Assembly: GCA_035235625.1 (NCBI GenBank)
Contig: CP141141.1
Coordinates: 43,609,719-43,673,718 of the forward strand
Reading direction: 5' to 3'
DNA: 64,000 nucleotides
Source: Saururus chinensis
Lineage: Eukaryota > Streptophyta > Magnoliopsida > Piperales > Saururaceae
Shown: positions 23,021-36,484 of the stretch, one piece after another
Numbering within the stretch: position 1 is the first letter of the stretch
Layout: every line of letters starts with the position of its first letter
Translations under genes and position numbers: made by a program
The notes under the pieces: model-generated
What the model was told of the DNA's origin: nothing
What the model saw: only the letters and a program-made list of their open reading frames with translations
The model's database searches: none

Positions 23021-26000
23021 TATAAAAAGATTAGGGATTATTTTTTATTAATATTCAACATCTTCAAATTTGGAGTTTTTAATCTAACATATGCCACAGT
23101 GCTATATGTTAATTCTTTTATTCTTTACCAGGGAGGTGGGTGAAAGAGGAGGTCGTGTAAACAAAAGGACGAGAAGAGGTTTGGAGGGACGATCTTTATT
23201 TTAAAACAAAAAAAACTAAAGATGTGTGATGTGAATGTTTATCTGAAATAAGGTCAATTTCGTTGGATTTGTAGATTTTGAACAAATAAGAACTTGGACT
23301 CGCATCGACTTTTTTTTTCTTTCTATAATTGGACTCATCTGGCTGACTTTGTATATAATTACAAAATTATGCCCCACTCCCTCTATGAAAGTGGCATAAT
23401 ACTTATACTTGCACCCTTTATACATGGCTAGATGGGAGAAAAAATGGGTGGAAGATGAGATTAAGACCGTTAAAACATGGATTTCATGAATTTTATGCAC
23501 GGATCAAGAAGTGGGCCGGTCTCGAATGGTACTCAATGGGCCCTTGTCAGCCCTGAAATGTGCCTCCATAGACCTTTTATACTTGACTATCGACAATACT
23601 ACATGCAGCTCCTGGCCCAGATTCTGCTGGCCCATATATGGCTCCAGGGAACCGGACTCAGGAAAAAGCCCAGTTCAATAAATTATCGGGCTTTAGGCCA
23701 TTGATTAGCAAAAACTCACAAGGGGTCTAAGTATATATTAAAACCCACCTGCCATGATTCTAATGGGTCGGGTTTAAATTTTCAAATTCAACCTATTTGA
23801 GTTGAGTTTAAATTTAAGCAATCCAGCTCGATTCGACCTGATTAAGGCTATAAATATAATTTTTTAAAATTTATTTATATTTTAATAAAAACCCAACGCA
23901 TCCTCTTAGTTCATATTTATTTTTTCGACCCTACTGATCAACTGTACGCAGATGTACGCTCATCGTATATGAACCTTCATGTTAGTGTAACATTACTCAA
24001 TTTTATTCCTCTTGGACAATCTTAACCCTAATAATTGTAAATAATAAATTTGTAGTATTATCCATGAGTAATCTCAATGGCTTCAATGTGTGACACCCTG
24101 AATAACAGCAATCAGGATCACGTTTGGTTCATCCCACCACATTCTTTTCAACAATGCCTTGTGGCCAACCAATTTTGTGTTAGGAGGGTGAAAATGGTTT
24201 GGGTTGAAGAGAGAAAGAAGCAGTTGGTCATCATCTTTGTCATCTTCTTTTATCACCACCACACAGCTAATTATCTACCTTCAATGCATGTAGCAACGCA
24301 AGACAATGGGCATGGGCATTGTACTATGGGAGTGGGAATGTGAGCATGGGTGGTTGCCAATCTATCCTCGTGGTCTTATGCCACTTAGGCAGGTACACGC
24401 AATGCTCTTCCTCTCTCTTTTACCATCGACCATGAAAAATCACGTGGAAAATTAACATCCTCGCGGAACACGTGAGCTAAACAAAACCATGTGGACCGGG
24501 CCAAGCATTCGTCACCAGCTCTTTGGCCTTCGCTTGCCCATGGGAAATTATTGGTACTACGAAATTTACTTTATTTTACATTAGTAATAATGTACATGTA
24601 TTTTATATATAAATATATAATAAATTAAAAATAAAATATATATTGAATAAATATATGCCTTGCATGTTATAGTTACAATATATGTTTTTATGATCATAAA
24701 TTATATACAAAATTTTGTATTTACCTAAATATATTTGTAGTATATGATTATAAGTCAAATCTTGTAGGTAAATTATTAAGTCATAGGTCGGAAAATATAA
24801 TAGTTTGTGTTGTGGAACAAGTTATTCATATGGAATATTATTTTAGCAGATAGGACTTTTCAAGATTTTTTCAAGGGTGTGTCAAAAATGCACAAATCCA
24901 AATATGTAAAATATCGACAACAAAAAGAATTTTTTTTATTGAGAATTGTGTTCTATATATAGGGCTCACAAAAGAGGTTAAGAAGATATGCTACTGTTGG
25001 ATCTCATTTAATAGAATTTATTGAGAGATGTGTAAATCCAAGTTATTGAGTACAAGATATAATATTATACAGTTAAAATTAACATAACTTAAAAATTAAA
25101 ACCCATATCATATCAACAATCGGTACTAGGTTGACACATGGTATATATGTAAAAAAATATGAATAAATAATTTTATTAAAATATCTTCAAATTACGTATC
25201 AATTCAAACTTGTAATAAAATGTATAAGAATATAGAACATAAGTAAAATAAAAATTAAGGTAAAATCTATTAGAAAAATAATATGAAAACAAAAAATTAT
25301 AGTCAATTTACTTTCTTTAATAGTATGATTACTAATTAGTCTAATTAATGGTGCATACACTAAGTACTCATTAACATAAATTATATGAGAATGTTAATTT
25401 TCTCAATATCTGGGAAACTCTGGAGGGTATTCCGCAATAAATTATTGAGGATTAATGACCCATGAAAAGTGGGAATAACTCCTGAAGGGTACTTTGATAA
25501 TATTTAATACATTATTTTTATTATTATTTAAAAGTTTGTATATTTTGTTGATCAAAACAAGGGGTGGGTAATGGGTTACCTTGCTTGTCTCTCCTTAAAC
25601 ACAAGCTATTAAATCGTAATCCAACAATTTGAAATGCCCCAAGTTTTAATTTTATAATATAGTATTTACCAAAAATAACCCATAACTACAGTGTATTTCA
25701 AAAAAATATCACACTTTTTAGTATTCTCATAAATGATTATGGCCATATGCGACTGGCCTTTTATGTAACATGAAATATCTTAATCTTTTTCACTCTACCA
25801 ACTAAATATCTTCTCCCTGAGCTATTGACTCCCTCTTTGCCTCCTCTACCACTAGCTTTGCATCTACCTCCCCCGCCTTTTCTTTCGTTTTCTCCTATCC
25901 TCTACCACAACTACCTCATCCTCCTCTTACAAAACCAATTACAAATTGGGTGTCATAGTCATCAAATTTGTGTACAAGCGCAATTATTAAAAAGTGAACT

Positions 26001-26387
26001 CAATCTTAAGCATGTTCAATCACTCAAAACCCAAAGCAAGTTTTGTTTTTACTTAATTTTGAGTTTTTCCTAATATTAAATAAACCTCATAATTCCATTA
26101 AGGGCGACTCATGACAACCAAATTTATTACAGTAAAAGCGACAATAGACAATACATTGAATAACTAAATTTCTTTTAACATGTACACTAAGCCATTTTAA
26201 CATGAAAAATAATAAGTTCAAAAAATACGTAATTGTCAATGATTGAATCTTGATTATTAAATGTCAATTAAAAGGGGCCACTAGTATGAGAGAAGAAGGA
26301 GATAGTAAGTGTCATTTCCAAGGGTACTAAGAGTTTGACGATGTTTAAAGAAATGGAGTGTAATTGAGGGACATTATTTGGTAAATA
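23021..26387. other. Long AT-rich intergenic stretch
   Basis: No gene was recognised in 3.4 kb. Short frames at 23477-23704 and 24077-24343 have no family similarity I can identify. 24540-25800 is strongly AT-rich. Confidence 0.45.
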
Positions 26388-26588
26388 TTACACCTTCACT
26401 CTTAAATTAATAATTCCATTTAGTTAAAAGTTTGTTCTATATTAATATTTTATTTATTTAATATAAATAATTAAATATTTTAAAAATAGTTTTATAAGCT
26501 TATTTTCTCCTCTTAAAAGTTATTTTTATTATTTAATAAAAAACAATTATTATTTCAAATATAACTATTAATATGTAACTGAGATGGT
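26388..26588. mobile_element. Stowaway-like MITE (diverged)
   Basis: The right end read on the minus strand begins TACCATCTCAGTTACATATT and then AATAGT. The left end ATTACACCTTCACTCTTAAA and then TTAATAATTCC is its inverted relative. The interior keeps family strings such as AAATATTTTAAAAATAG. Confidence 0.45.
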
Positions 26589-27277
26589 ATTAAGATATCT
26601 TTCTTTTTCTTCTCGCAATCAATGGAACGAGTCAAACATATTGGCGTCATAGGACCGCGATCAATAGGAGGCAAATGCGGCAGCCGGGTTCTTCCTTGCA
26701 TTTTAATCAGCTTAGGATTATGATTAGGATATCAAAAGGCTTAATTTAAAACAAACATTTAAAGCTTAAGTTTTTATTTAAAAATTGATTACAATGCAGA
26801 TCGGCTTCATTTTTTTTCTTCGACGGTTTGCTTGGCTCGCATCGCATGAGCCCAACGGCTGCGAGACGGGGCCCGGAATCGCCGGGTCTGAGTCTCTTTC
26901 AGTTTAATCAAAGACAAGCCGACAACAGGTCCCCCATCGGCTGCGCCGCTCCCGCCAAAAACGCGACGCGGGTGAGGAGATTTCCAAACACACAAAAATT
27001 GTCGCCATCAATCTAGCAGCGACGTATTTTCAGGAACGCCTCACGTCAATAATTCCAAGAAAGAAAAAATTAAAACTCAGCCAAATATTTTCCCAACTTC
27101 TTCTTCTTCTTCGTCGGAGTAGAATGGAGCGGCCAAACGCAGTCGCGAAGGAAGAGAGGGCCGTAATTCGAATCGCAGTTCCTCGATTGGAAGCGGAAGT
27201 GTGTCCGGCCGTAGTTTGAATTTGATTTTGTTATTGAGAGGAAAGAGTGGCGGAGGTGGGGTGGAGGCGCTGGTAGG
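26589..27277 (+). promoter_or_regulatory. Promoter and 5' UTR of the calponin-homology gene
   Basis: Upstream DNA shifts from AT-rich to GC-rich at about 26800. A CTT-repeat stretch at about 27100-27114 and a GC-rich leader precede the ATG at 27278. No clear TATA box was identified. Confidence 0.35.
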
Positions 27278-30200
27278 ATGGGGACGGGGAGAGGGGAGGC
27301 GACGCCCGAGGTTCTTCGGGTGAGCGAGTCGTCGCCGTCGTCGGCCGAGTCCAGCTTCCGCGAGCTCGACGATGTTTTCCTGCAGGTCTCACGCTCATTT
27401 TTTACTGTTCTTCTTTACCGCTCAACTGGATGATTTGAGAGTCATTATATTACTGTTCTTTAGAGCGTTCGTCTGGGGCCGTGCGTGCTTGGAGTCAGTT
27501 AGCCTTACATCGATCGTTAAGCACTATGTAGAAACTCTGCATAATTCCTTCAGTAAATTTCTATTTTAGGCGAATTTGACTTGATTAGGACCTGAGTTTT
27601 CTTTTCCCTATCGGTGATTGCACTTCAGAGGCTTTGTCATATGACAAATATGTTACAAATTGGAGCTTATAAGATGTTTGTCAAAGGTGTTAATTCCTTA
27701 AAAGAAACTCTTAAGCACGAAAGTACGGCATTTGCAGGTTGTATTTATAGCGGTTGGACCTTCATTTTTTTTAAAAAAATTTAACCATCCTCTCAAAAGA
27801 CAAAATAAAGAAAAGGGATGAAGATAGACATTAATCAACCTTTATTTGGTCTGCTAAATCAAATCTCAAACACTATTGTTACTATGCCATATAGCTTGAT
27901 GATTTTGGGACATTGTTTATGCTACTTCAAAATTTGGTCGGTTGCATTCTAAGAAAATTGAATTAGGTAATCTTATATCATGTCCTCAATTTAGAGGAAG
28001 AGTTCTGGATATGGCTCGTCCTAGTTTGTGGGCTCAATATCGTGATCAAGATTTGAGTTAACTACTTCTAAATTAACTGTTATGGTCCCAGAACCATCTG
28101 AGCCTAAAAAGAACATTTATTGACGTTTGTGGTTTAGCAAATTGTAAATAAATAGCATATGCTGTTGTGACGAGATTACAAGGTAAAATTCGGGATTAAC
28201 TTTTGTACTTTATTGTATAGACTCAGACAAGAATATGGCTTGGCGAAGTTCTTCACATACGATTTGATGAGAAGATGGTTGTTGCTGACTTACTAGCAGA
28301 TGGAGAAGTTTTGTATGTTTTCCTTAATAGTTCTCTCAACTTTACTGAAAATCATAGTGTACTATGTTGTTTAACTGGAAAAATTGGTTCATTTATAATC
28401 ACAAATTGTAAAGGTGCAAGAAAAAGAAAAGCCATATTCTTATTATCAATCAGAGAAAGACTCCTGTACAAGAGAAAAGTTCTTGGTACATAAAGGTTAT
28501 TCTTCTCCGTTCAGTTTGCATGAACAGTCCAGAGTGAAATTAGTGACTAAACATTAATATACTGAATACATGACTCATGAGAATCATCAAAATTATGAAA
28601 TAATTTGGACTTTATTGATAAGTAGAAGTCACAAAGCATATACTCTATGGTAACATTTGTTTTATTTACTTTTATAGGCTTCAAGTCTCGAAAGTAGTTT
28701 GGAAAATGCTCTCTACAATGTACAGTGAAGAAAAATATTCAAAAGCGTTAATATATGAACGACACACATCTGGAAAGCGTGGAGGAAAATATATGCCTTA
28801 TTTAAATGTTGACAAATTTTTGAAGGTTAATCTCCTTCCAATTCTCTTTGATTCTGATAGTCTAGGTGAGTAAATTTATTACCAGAAGAAACTATATAAG
28901 ACCTAGAATATCTTGAGGTACCTTACTTTGTGGTGTGTCAAGCTACTTGAGGAGTTGCAAACCAGACTAGTTCAAATTCATAATGGTATGACGTTGATGC
29001 AGGCATGGATTGCCAATAAAAGGAGAATGCTATTTAGATGTATTTGATTCATTCTAATATATGCTTCCTAGATATAGGAAATGTGCTTTTTATTGCCTTT
29101 GTCATGTACCAAGAATCAAATTTGCTAAAAAATTATGTAGATAGCATGAAACTTTGAGGCCAATTTATATTATTCCTTAGGTTGATGCCGTTTGGTTTCG
29201 CTTTTTAATTTGAACCACCTGTAAACAATGATATGGATAGCTCTTAAATGTCTCAAAAGCTCATAGTTCGAAGCATATCAGACATTGAGAAGCACACAAT
29301 GGAATCTATCACTTTCTATTAATCTTTTTGGTAAGGCTTCTATTTGAAAGTTTAAATATAACCTTTAGCTGCTAAGGGGAAATCGAGAGAATGCTTTAGC
29401 ATTCAAAGCATCTTAAATTTCTTCTGGGCCATTGGCTGTATACTGAGTGCTGTTTGCTTGAATGTAGGTTTGCCAAATTTTGGGATTAACTGGTATAGAT
29501 CTCTTTTCACCCTCAGATGTTGTTGAGAAGCGGGATATACGCCGAGTTTGTATGTGTGTTCGTGCTCTGTCAAAGAAAGCCAGGTTAAAGCATTTAAATG
29601 TATGCTACACTATAGAATAATATCTTCCATTATTCCTTTTTGCATCCTCTAGATGCTATCAATTCAGAGATGTTTATGGCCACAGGAATGGAGTATATCA
29701 ACCTATACAATATAAAGCTTTACCATATAGAAGTTTGTATTCTTTCATGATTAACTGACCAGTGAAACTGTCTAGCAGTATGAAAGCATTAGCATTCTTG
29801 CAAAGTTGAAATCTTTTAACCTTTTTAACATATATTTATTTTCTTGTAGGTTCCAGATTTTGATGTTGTAACCTACACAATAGCCATGCCTACAGACATT
29901 GTGGGTGGCATTCGTAGAAGTTTGGAGCAGGCACAAAGCAATTCTTCACGTTATACCCCACCAATGGGTTCAATTCAAAAGTATATACAGGTTGCTCTAC
30001 CATTTTTCATAATGTAATGGATAAAAAAATGGTTTGAACTCTAGATAGACATGATAGGACTGTAGCCTAAATGTGTTCCACACTGGGTATATCTGTGGCT
30101 GACTTATCTACGAATTTGAATGACCCATTAAGTGGTATAATTGCTGAAAATAAACTTCTAGCAATTCATCAAATGTTTATGTCCTTACAAACGTTGTGAT

Positions 30201-32883
30201 AAGGAAAATGTCCTTTCAAACTTGTAATTCTAGTCATTGTCTTGTGGCTGTATCGTACTGCATAATTGTTGAATATGTTATATTTGAATGCCATGCATTT
30301 CACTTAATTCGGTGAAGTTTGTTATCAGAATAATGCTTTGGTTTCTAATTTGTCATGTTTCAACTGCTGTATATCCAGAGGGGAGATATTGCTCATCAGT
30401 TTGATTTATTTGAGGAATTTGACGAGGTGGAAAGCAATTTCAGGCCTTCTGAGTACGGAAGTCCTTTCTCAATATCTGGTTATGATGATCTCTCAGATTT
30501 CATTTCAAGGGAGTCGTCAGGAGAAAATTCTGTGATGGATGAAAACTTTGATATGACTGAAAATATTTTCCACTTGGATGGTCTCAATAAGAGTAATGAT
30601 CAATATACAGATTCCCCTCATGCATGCTCTACACTCTACAGTGATCATCAAATTGCACATTTACACCTAGTTACGACACCTCAATCATGTGTCAAGTGCC
30701 AAATTGATCTAAGTGAGAAAACTTACTGCAGGCACTGGAGAAATGCATACCCTACAAGTACGCCTCAAATCTGTGAGAAAAATTCTTATCCTACTCCAGA
30801 TAGTTGGGAAACTTATACCTTTTCTGAGGGGGATTCGTCTTCAGAATTGACTGAACATTATGGTTTTAATTATAAAAATGCTTCCGAAGATGAAATCAGT
30901 ACTTGTTCTGTGCCCTCTCATGAGAATGTCCAAAGTCCTCGCATCAGCTTAGAATGCTTGCACAAGGAATCCACTTCTGAAACAGTTAACGAAATTGGTG
31001 ACCACAATATATTTTGCAGTGATGCTGATCTCCCGGTAGTTGGGGTTTTGAAAGAAAGAGAAATGGAAGAAGAAGCTTTAGAGCCAAAAACATATGCTAA
31101 TGCCATTCTGGAGGAAGAATCAGTAAAATCTCTGCTTCTGAATATCTTAACTAATTTAGATCAGAAGCCTCAAAATTTAACCGGATTCGAGGGCCACAGT
31201 TCAACTGTTGAAAATACTAAAATGGTTAAAGAAGACTGTGCGAATGGATTTGAATCTTTATCTGTCCCAGAAGAAGTTGCTGTTGATAATGGCTTGTTGG
31301 GCCAAGATGGTGGCAACCTAGTGGATCTGACTAGTTCTTCAGTCAATGTTTACACTTCATGCAAAGAAGATCAAAATAACTCAACTCCAGTTGCTTCTAA
31401 TGGATATGTCATGCAAGAAGCTTCTGAGCTTTGTAAGTTTTCAGAGGATACCTACACCAGTCTTATGTGCAGCAATCTTGTTGGAGCTTTTGAATTGGAA
31501 CCAGAAGTTAATGCGGCTAGGAGTTCAACAGCTTCTGTGAAAGAAGTTGATCTTGATACAGATATACACTTCAAACATATATCTGGAGAAGATACAAGTT
31601 CTCCCTCAGCTAGAGAGACATGTGGTCTTGAACTGTCTGCGGATCTATCACATAATGATCTTCCAGAGCAAGAAAATACACAAATTATGCAAAGTGTTTT
31701 AGTCGATGATCTAGCATCCAGTAATGGAACTGAAGAGAATTCAGTGTTAGAATTAGAGACTAGGACCGGGTTCCAAAGTGATTTATGTAAATTATGTTCA
31801 GATAACCAAGTTGCAAATAATGTGGTTTCAGAGATAGAAAATGAAAATCAATTGGTGAATGGAGTCTGCTCAGAACGGGCCTGCTCTCCTACATCAGGAA
31901 ACCAACCTTTGTGGGGTACTTCATGTCCAGTTGGCAGTGGAAAGGAAAGAATCTCCGGAAACAGTCTCAGTTCCTTTTTAGAAAAACGGGGTAGTCAACA
32001 TGAATTGTCTAATGATCTTACAGATCAAGAGTATACACAAAAAGATTTAAATGTATTAGTAGACAAATCAATGTGTCATGCAGAGGATAATGCTGACAAT
32101 TCAAAATCAGGTTTAAATATTGAGATAGGGTTGCCTGCTAACTTTGTGGAGGTTTGTTTGGATGACCAAATGTTAAGTGGTGAATTTTCACGTGTAAATG
32201 ATGAAGATTTTTTGAAGATGGGAACCTCTACTGATCGGCAGGTGAATGCAGTCAGTAGTCCTGAAGATATAATTAAGGTAAATGAATTTAACATTGACTC
32301 CCAATAAGTTTTATGGACAACTTGAGAAAGCATGATGTGTGTTAGAAACCTCAATCTGCTGAAGAAAGTATTTTATGTTCACATTTTCTTATAATATGTA
32401 TCTCTTCTTTTAGATATTATAACTTTATATGCTTTCGTATAATTTCAATGTTTTTTATGTTTTGGTTGACCAGGATAGAAATAAACCTGGAAGTACTGGA
32501 AGGGATGCAAATAAAGTGGAAACAAAATTGAATAAAAGGCAGGTTATGAAATCAGTTGCTGGGGGAGTGACAATTTTTGGTGTTCTTTTCTTTCTATTTC
32601 ATTTCAGGTTAGTGACCAGCACTGATTTGTTTCAAAACATTAAAAAGAGAATGGTATTCTACCTAATTTCCATCATATCAACTGGAAGTGGAAGAGTAAA
32701 AAAATTCTGCCTTTTTCCAGTAGGAGAAGACAAGATAAAGGGTGTTTTGTCAAAAAAACACAAGGTAAAGGGAAAGTAAAAAAATCAGTTCCTTATCAGC
32801 ATCAAAAACCAATTCAGGAGGGGCTACAGACGTCCAAGGCAGCTTCATTTTATCCTGGAGAAAGGCTGAAATTGAAAGGTTAA
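27278..32883 (+). CDS. Calponin-homology domain protein with C-terminal membrane anchor
   Basis: Eight exons give 938 aa: 27278-27385, 28221-28312, 28678-28825, 29468-29599, 29850-29990, 30379-32277, 32474-32607 and 32721-32883. All splice sites are GT..AG and the frame closes at TAA 32881. Exons 2-5 form a CH-like domain (residues about 38-150) with WLGEVLHIRFDEKMVVADLL, NVDKFLKVCQILGLTGIDLF and VVEKRDIRRVCMCVRALSKK. The large sixth exon (residues 208-840) is acidic, Ser/Asn-rich and probably disordered. A basic stretch and one hydrophobic segment, SVAGGVTIFGVLFFLFHF (about 867-884), precede a Lys/Arg-rich tail of about 54 aa, so the protein is likely membrane-anchored near its C-terminus. 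CH domains often bind actin or microtubules; function here is inferred only. Confidence 0.85.
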
Positions 32884-33665
32884 GGTAATGGGGTTACTAT
32901 GACCATCGATGTCACAAATGAGCACCTCAAAAGAAACTTCCACATCATATTTGTTTTATTAACACTATATAAGTGATCTGCTCAAGAAAAGATCCAGATC
33001 AATATCATTCATACAATTTTGGCCATTGATATTTATCTGTGGAAATTCCACGCTTTGTATTCTGCGCTTCTGGTATGGATAGCACTTGCAATATAAAGAT
33101 CTGCATTTAGTACTGTAGATACTGGTTTACAGGTTTTCTGGTCCTGCTGGGTATGATGTAACCAAAGGAGGTGGTGGCCATTGTGTTCATGTGCGGTGAT
33201 GTCTATAAGTTACATGTTATGTGTGGGCAGCATTTAGGAGAGGACAATGTAGACCAATTATTTGTCGATGTTTATACTCAATATTCTTTACAATCAGGGG
33301 AATAAAGCATGTATCCAGCAAATAGGATGATTATGATGAGAATTTGCTTTTAATGTATATCCAATTTGATCCAGTTTCGCCATATTTTATGTATCCGAAT
33401 TGTCTCCTGCTAGCAGTGGACTCTGACGTGTCTTTCTTGGACTAATTGCTAACTTGAACACTCCTGCAGTACATTACTTCTCTGTACCGTCCTATTTGGT
33501 TTTTCAAAATGAAGTGAAAAAGGACACAATATGAGAGGGACAGAGTATGTTTTCTTTTTGGCTCTACACTGGCCTTTTTTATGTGAACTTTAGTTGAAAT
33601 AAATGAGGCAAAAGAGGAGTCTGTGCTGAGAGCTATTTTCTGAGACATATAGCTTATGCGTATAT
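32884..33665 (+). other. 3' flank of the calponin-homology gene
   Basis: The 3' UTR probably extends some hundred bases past 32883. No further gene was recognised. Confidence 0.4.
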
Positions 33666-33778
33666 GATTCTCCTTCCCGTTTTAGATTAGTAGCTCCATT
33701 TAATTTTTGATAATAAGTTAAAATTAATTTATTTTTTTAAAACCAAATAAAGCCATTAATTTGGGATAGAGGGAGCAT
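33666..33778. mobile_element. Stowaway-like MITE
   Basis: The left end ATTCTCCTTCCCGTTTTAGA with TTAGTAGCTCCATTTAA and the right end GCCATTAATTTGGGATAGAG with GGAGCA are inverted relatives. The element is about 113 bp. Confidence 0.6.
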
Positions 33779-34299
33779 GATAATTTTCGTAGACACAAAA
33801 AAACAGCGTCATCCTTTAAACAATTAGGTATACATGTTTGAAATTTGAAAGCAGCAGTAGGTAGATCCAATGATCCGTGAAACATCGCAGCACTCGTTCT
33901 AGTCATATCAAACAGCTCTAATTTAAACTAGACATCTGACCTGCCTCATGTCATGTGACCAAACTACTATCTCTCTACCTTCGTCGTTGGGAAGTTCCAC
34001 CTTAGTTTATAACTTCATATTTTTATGAATCAGATGAATTTAACGGTTGGTAATGATTAAAGAACACCGGTTCTCGTGATCTCTGTCATGGACGGGACGG
34101 GTTCCGAAATTAGGAGCAGCGTTTTAATAACCAGCCCGAATATGGATTTGGATTGGTGTTCGGGCCGGTTTAATTAAGAGATAACCCGGGTTGACCTGGT
34201 AGTGTAATTTTTTTGTTTTTTCTCCCCAAATCCTATATCAAGAAGTGGAATGAGAGTGGCGTGGCGGCAACTGACAGCGGTTTCCCTTTCCCATCCCCG
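33779..34299. other. Intergenic DNA
   Basis: No gene or repeat was recognised. Confidence 0.4.
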
Positions 34300-34740
34300 A
34301 CTCCCCAGTCATGACCCTATTCAGCCAATGTCTGGCTGTCGTCATCTCCCTTCCCCGTTTCCCTCTTCATCTCCCTTTTGTCCCCGCCCATGGTAGTTTC
34401 TTTTTTGCGGTCCATCTCCTCCCTGCCTACTGTGCACCCTAGCCACAATCCCGACCATCCACCGCCGACTCCTTTCCCCGTTTCCACCTTCCCCGATACT
34501 TTTCTCTGGCCCGACTTCCCGCCATTTCCTCAACAGCCCAACACCGACCCCCTGGTTTCACCTTCCCCGACCCCGACTTCCCGGCCGTCTCCTTGATAGC
34601 CCAACCCCGACCCCCTGGTTCCATCTTCCCTTACTCCCTTCCTCGACACCAACTTCCCAACTGTCTCCTGGACAGCCCAACCCCGACTAGCCCCTACCAT
34701 TGCCCTCCGGCCCATGGGCTCAAACCACTTTCCATAAAAC
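34300..34740 (+). repeat. C-rich region with a degenerate tandem repeat
   Basis: Units containing CGACTTCCCGCCATTTCCTC, then CAGCCCAACACCGACCCCCT, recur at about 34513, 34575 and 34645 with a spacing of about 60-75 bp. Proline-rich plus-strand and glycine-rich minus-strand frames here come from the composition. Confidence 0.6.
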
Positions 34741-35358
34741 CATTGCAGGTGGGCAAACCTGGTAGAGCATTAGAAAGACAACACTTTTCGGATTCCGGTA
34801 GGCCCCGGCCATGTCCCACACTGTGATCGCCACCCCTCTGTTCCTTTCTCCTACTTTTTTTGTTTTTGTTTTGTAAAACCCGGACTGGCCCAATCGTCCA
34901 AGTTACCGCTTTACTCACCAAGTTGAGTTGACCCACCCAAGTTAATGTTGCTCTGCAACCAAAACGACTCGGCTTGGATTTTTTACTGGGTCCAGGTCGC
35001 ACTGGCCAAGTTTTAAAACAGAGACTATAATAACGCACATTGATTCCAATGTTAATGAATCATCTAAGAACCTTAATGTCTTAACTGGACCGACTGAAAG
35101 TTTACGAGTCTTGTTGGACTCGCCGCATGGTCAAAGCCAGTTGCAAATTTAGAAAATTTGTATACAGAGGTGCATTACTGGCGGACATTCTTTCCCACTG
35201 GCAGGCACATAAGTCGAACCGTCTAATAATAAAAACAAAAACATTAATTTGTATACGACCGACATGGCTTATTGGATGTCAGTAAGTTTTTTTTCCCTTT
35301 TCCGCTGCTTAACTACAATAGATAGATGTAAACATACTCTACTCTATTTATCTTATAT

Positions 35359-35363
<5 letters not shown>
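34741..35363. other. Intergenic DNA
   Basis: No recognisable gene. Confidence 0.4.

Positions 35364-35424
<61 letters not shown>
35364..35424. repeat. (AT)n microsatellite
   Basis: About 30 uninterrupted AT units next to the palindromic element that follows. Confidence 0.95.
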
Positions 35425-35428
<4 letters not shown>

Positions 35429-35430
35429 TA

Positions 35431-35705
35431 ATATTAATTAGATATTTTTATCATATATATATATATAGTCCCATTTCTATAAGCGAGGATTTATATATCT
35501 CTATATGAGCTTTGGCTCTATGGCCATCGAATTTATATCTGGCGGCCTATATTATTTATGAGTTTATAATACTCATAAAACCCATGAATATGGGTCATTG
35601 GATGTAAATTCGACGGCCCATAAAACTTGGGCTTACATAGGCATATATGAGCCCGGGCTCATATAAACTTTATATATATATATATAATAAAAATATCTAA
35701 CTAGT
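35431..35705. mobile_element. Palindromic MITE-like element
   Basis: The sequence is symmetric about 35567. The centre is TTTATGAGT..ACTCATAAA with a 7-base loop. Farther out, GGCCATCGAATTTATATCTG pairs with the CATTGGATGTAAATTCGACGGC side, and ATATGAGCTTTGG pairs with the GGGCTCATAT side. The outermost arms are TTAGATATTTTTATCATATA and its inverted partner ending AAATATCTAACTAG. It is noncoding. Confidence 0.7.
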
Positions 35706-35805
35706 GTTATAATTTTAATGTTGCATGGCCAAGGACAACGATTTGACGGTTGGGAGTTATTGAGCTAAAAGCTACAACTCTTACCAAATTTTGATATATA
35801 TGATA

Positions 35806-35860
35806 TACTTCTTTGTCTTATATTAATAGCTCCATTTGATTTGTGGGATAGAAGGAGTAT
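35806..35860. mobile_element. Short Stowaway-like MITE remnant
   Basis: The left end TACTTCTTTGTCTTATATTA and then ATAGCTCC is joined almost directly to the right end GGGATAGAAGGAGTA. Most of the interior is missing. Confidence 0.5.
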
Positions 35861-35948
35861 AGAATACATTAGGGCCGATAAATGTAAATTAGAAATTACA
35901 TGAAAATTAATGACACTTTTTTATTGGGGTCTACAAAAAGAAATATAT

Positions 35949-36484
35949 TTAGGGGCTGTTTGTGTATTTTTAGTTGATTCAACCTTAATTTAATACTAAA
36001 TTTTTAAAATCTTGTTTGTATGTAAAAGTTGCATTGAATTAAAAATTTAGTATTGAAGTTAGATTCATGCCTTTTTAAGCTTGAATAAGCCTAAATCACT
36101 TCAGTAAATTCGGACTCTTAGTTCCCGTTTTAAAAATTACAAATTTTATTATTTTTTAACGATTATCTTTTATATCGATTTAAGTAAAAAAAAAACATGT
36201 TATATAGGTAAGACTCATTTTGAAAGTTCAAAATTACATACTCTTATAAGATTTTGTTTGATAGAACTTAAATTTAGAAGTGTAATAGTACGAAAAACAT
36301 ATATATCCAAGTTTAAGAGAGAAAAAAAGAGTTATATTAATTTAAAGTTTAAAATTAAGTTTGACTTGACATTTGAATTTATTTTAACAAACGTAATTCA
36401 TATTTAACAGTAAATTTTTTAAATTAATTCATTACTAAGTTAATTTATTATTAAATTAATTTAATACTTAAACGATCCTTTAAT
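35949..36484. mobile_element. Putative MITE with GGGGCTGTTTG-type ends
   Basis: The left end TTAGGGGCTGTTTGTGT and the right end reading on the minus strand TAAAGGATCGTTTAAGT are weak inverted matches. Both run into related TTAATTTAATA sequences. The assignment is tentative. Confidence 0.3.

Noticed and set aside
24077-24343. 88-aa plus-strand protein
   Set aside because: No recognisable domain, no exon context and atypical composition.
34342-34715. Gly/Arg-rich minus-strand proteins
   Set aside because: They derive from the C-rich tandem repeat and have no family similarity.
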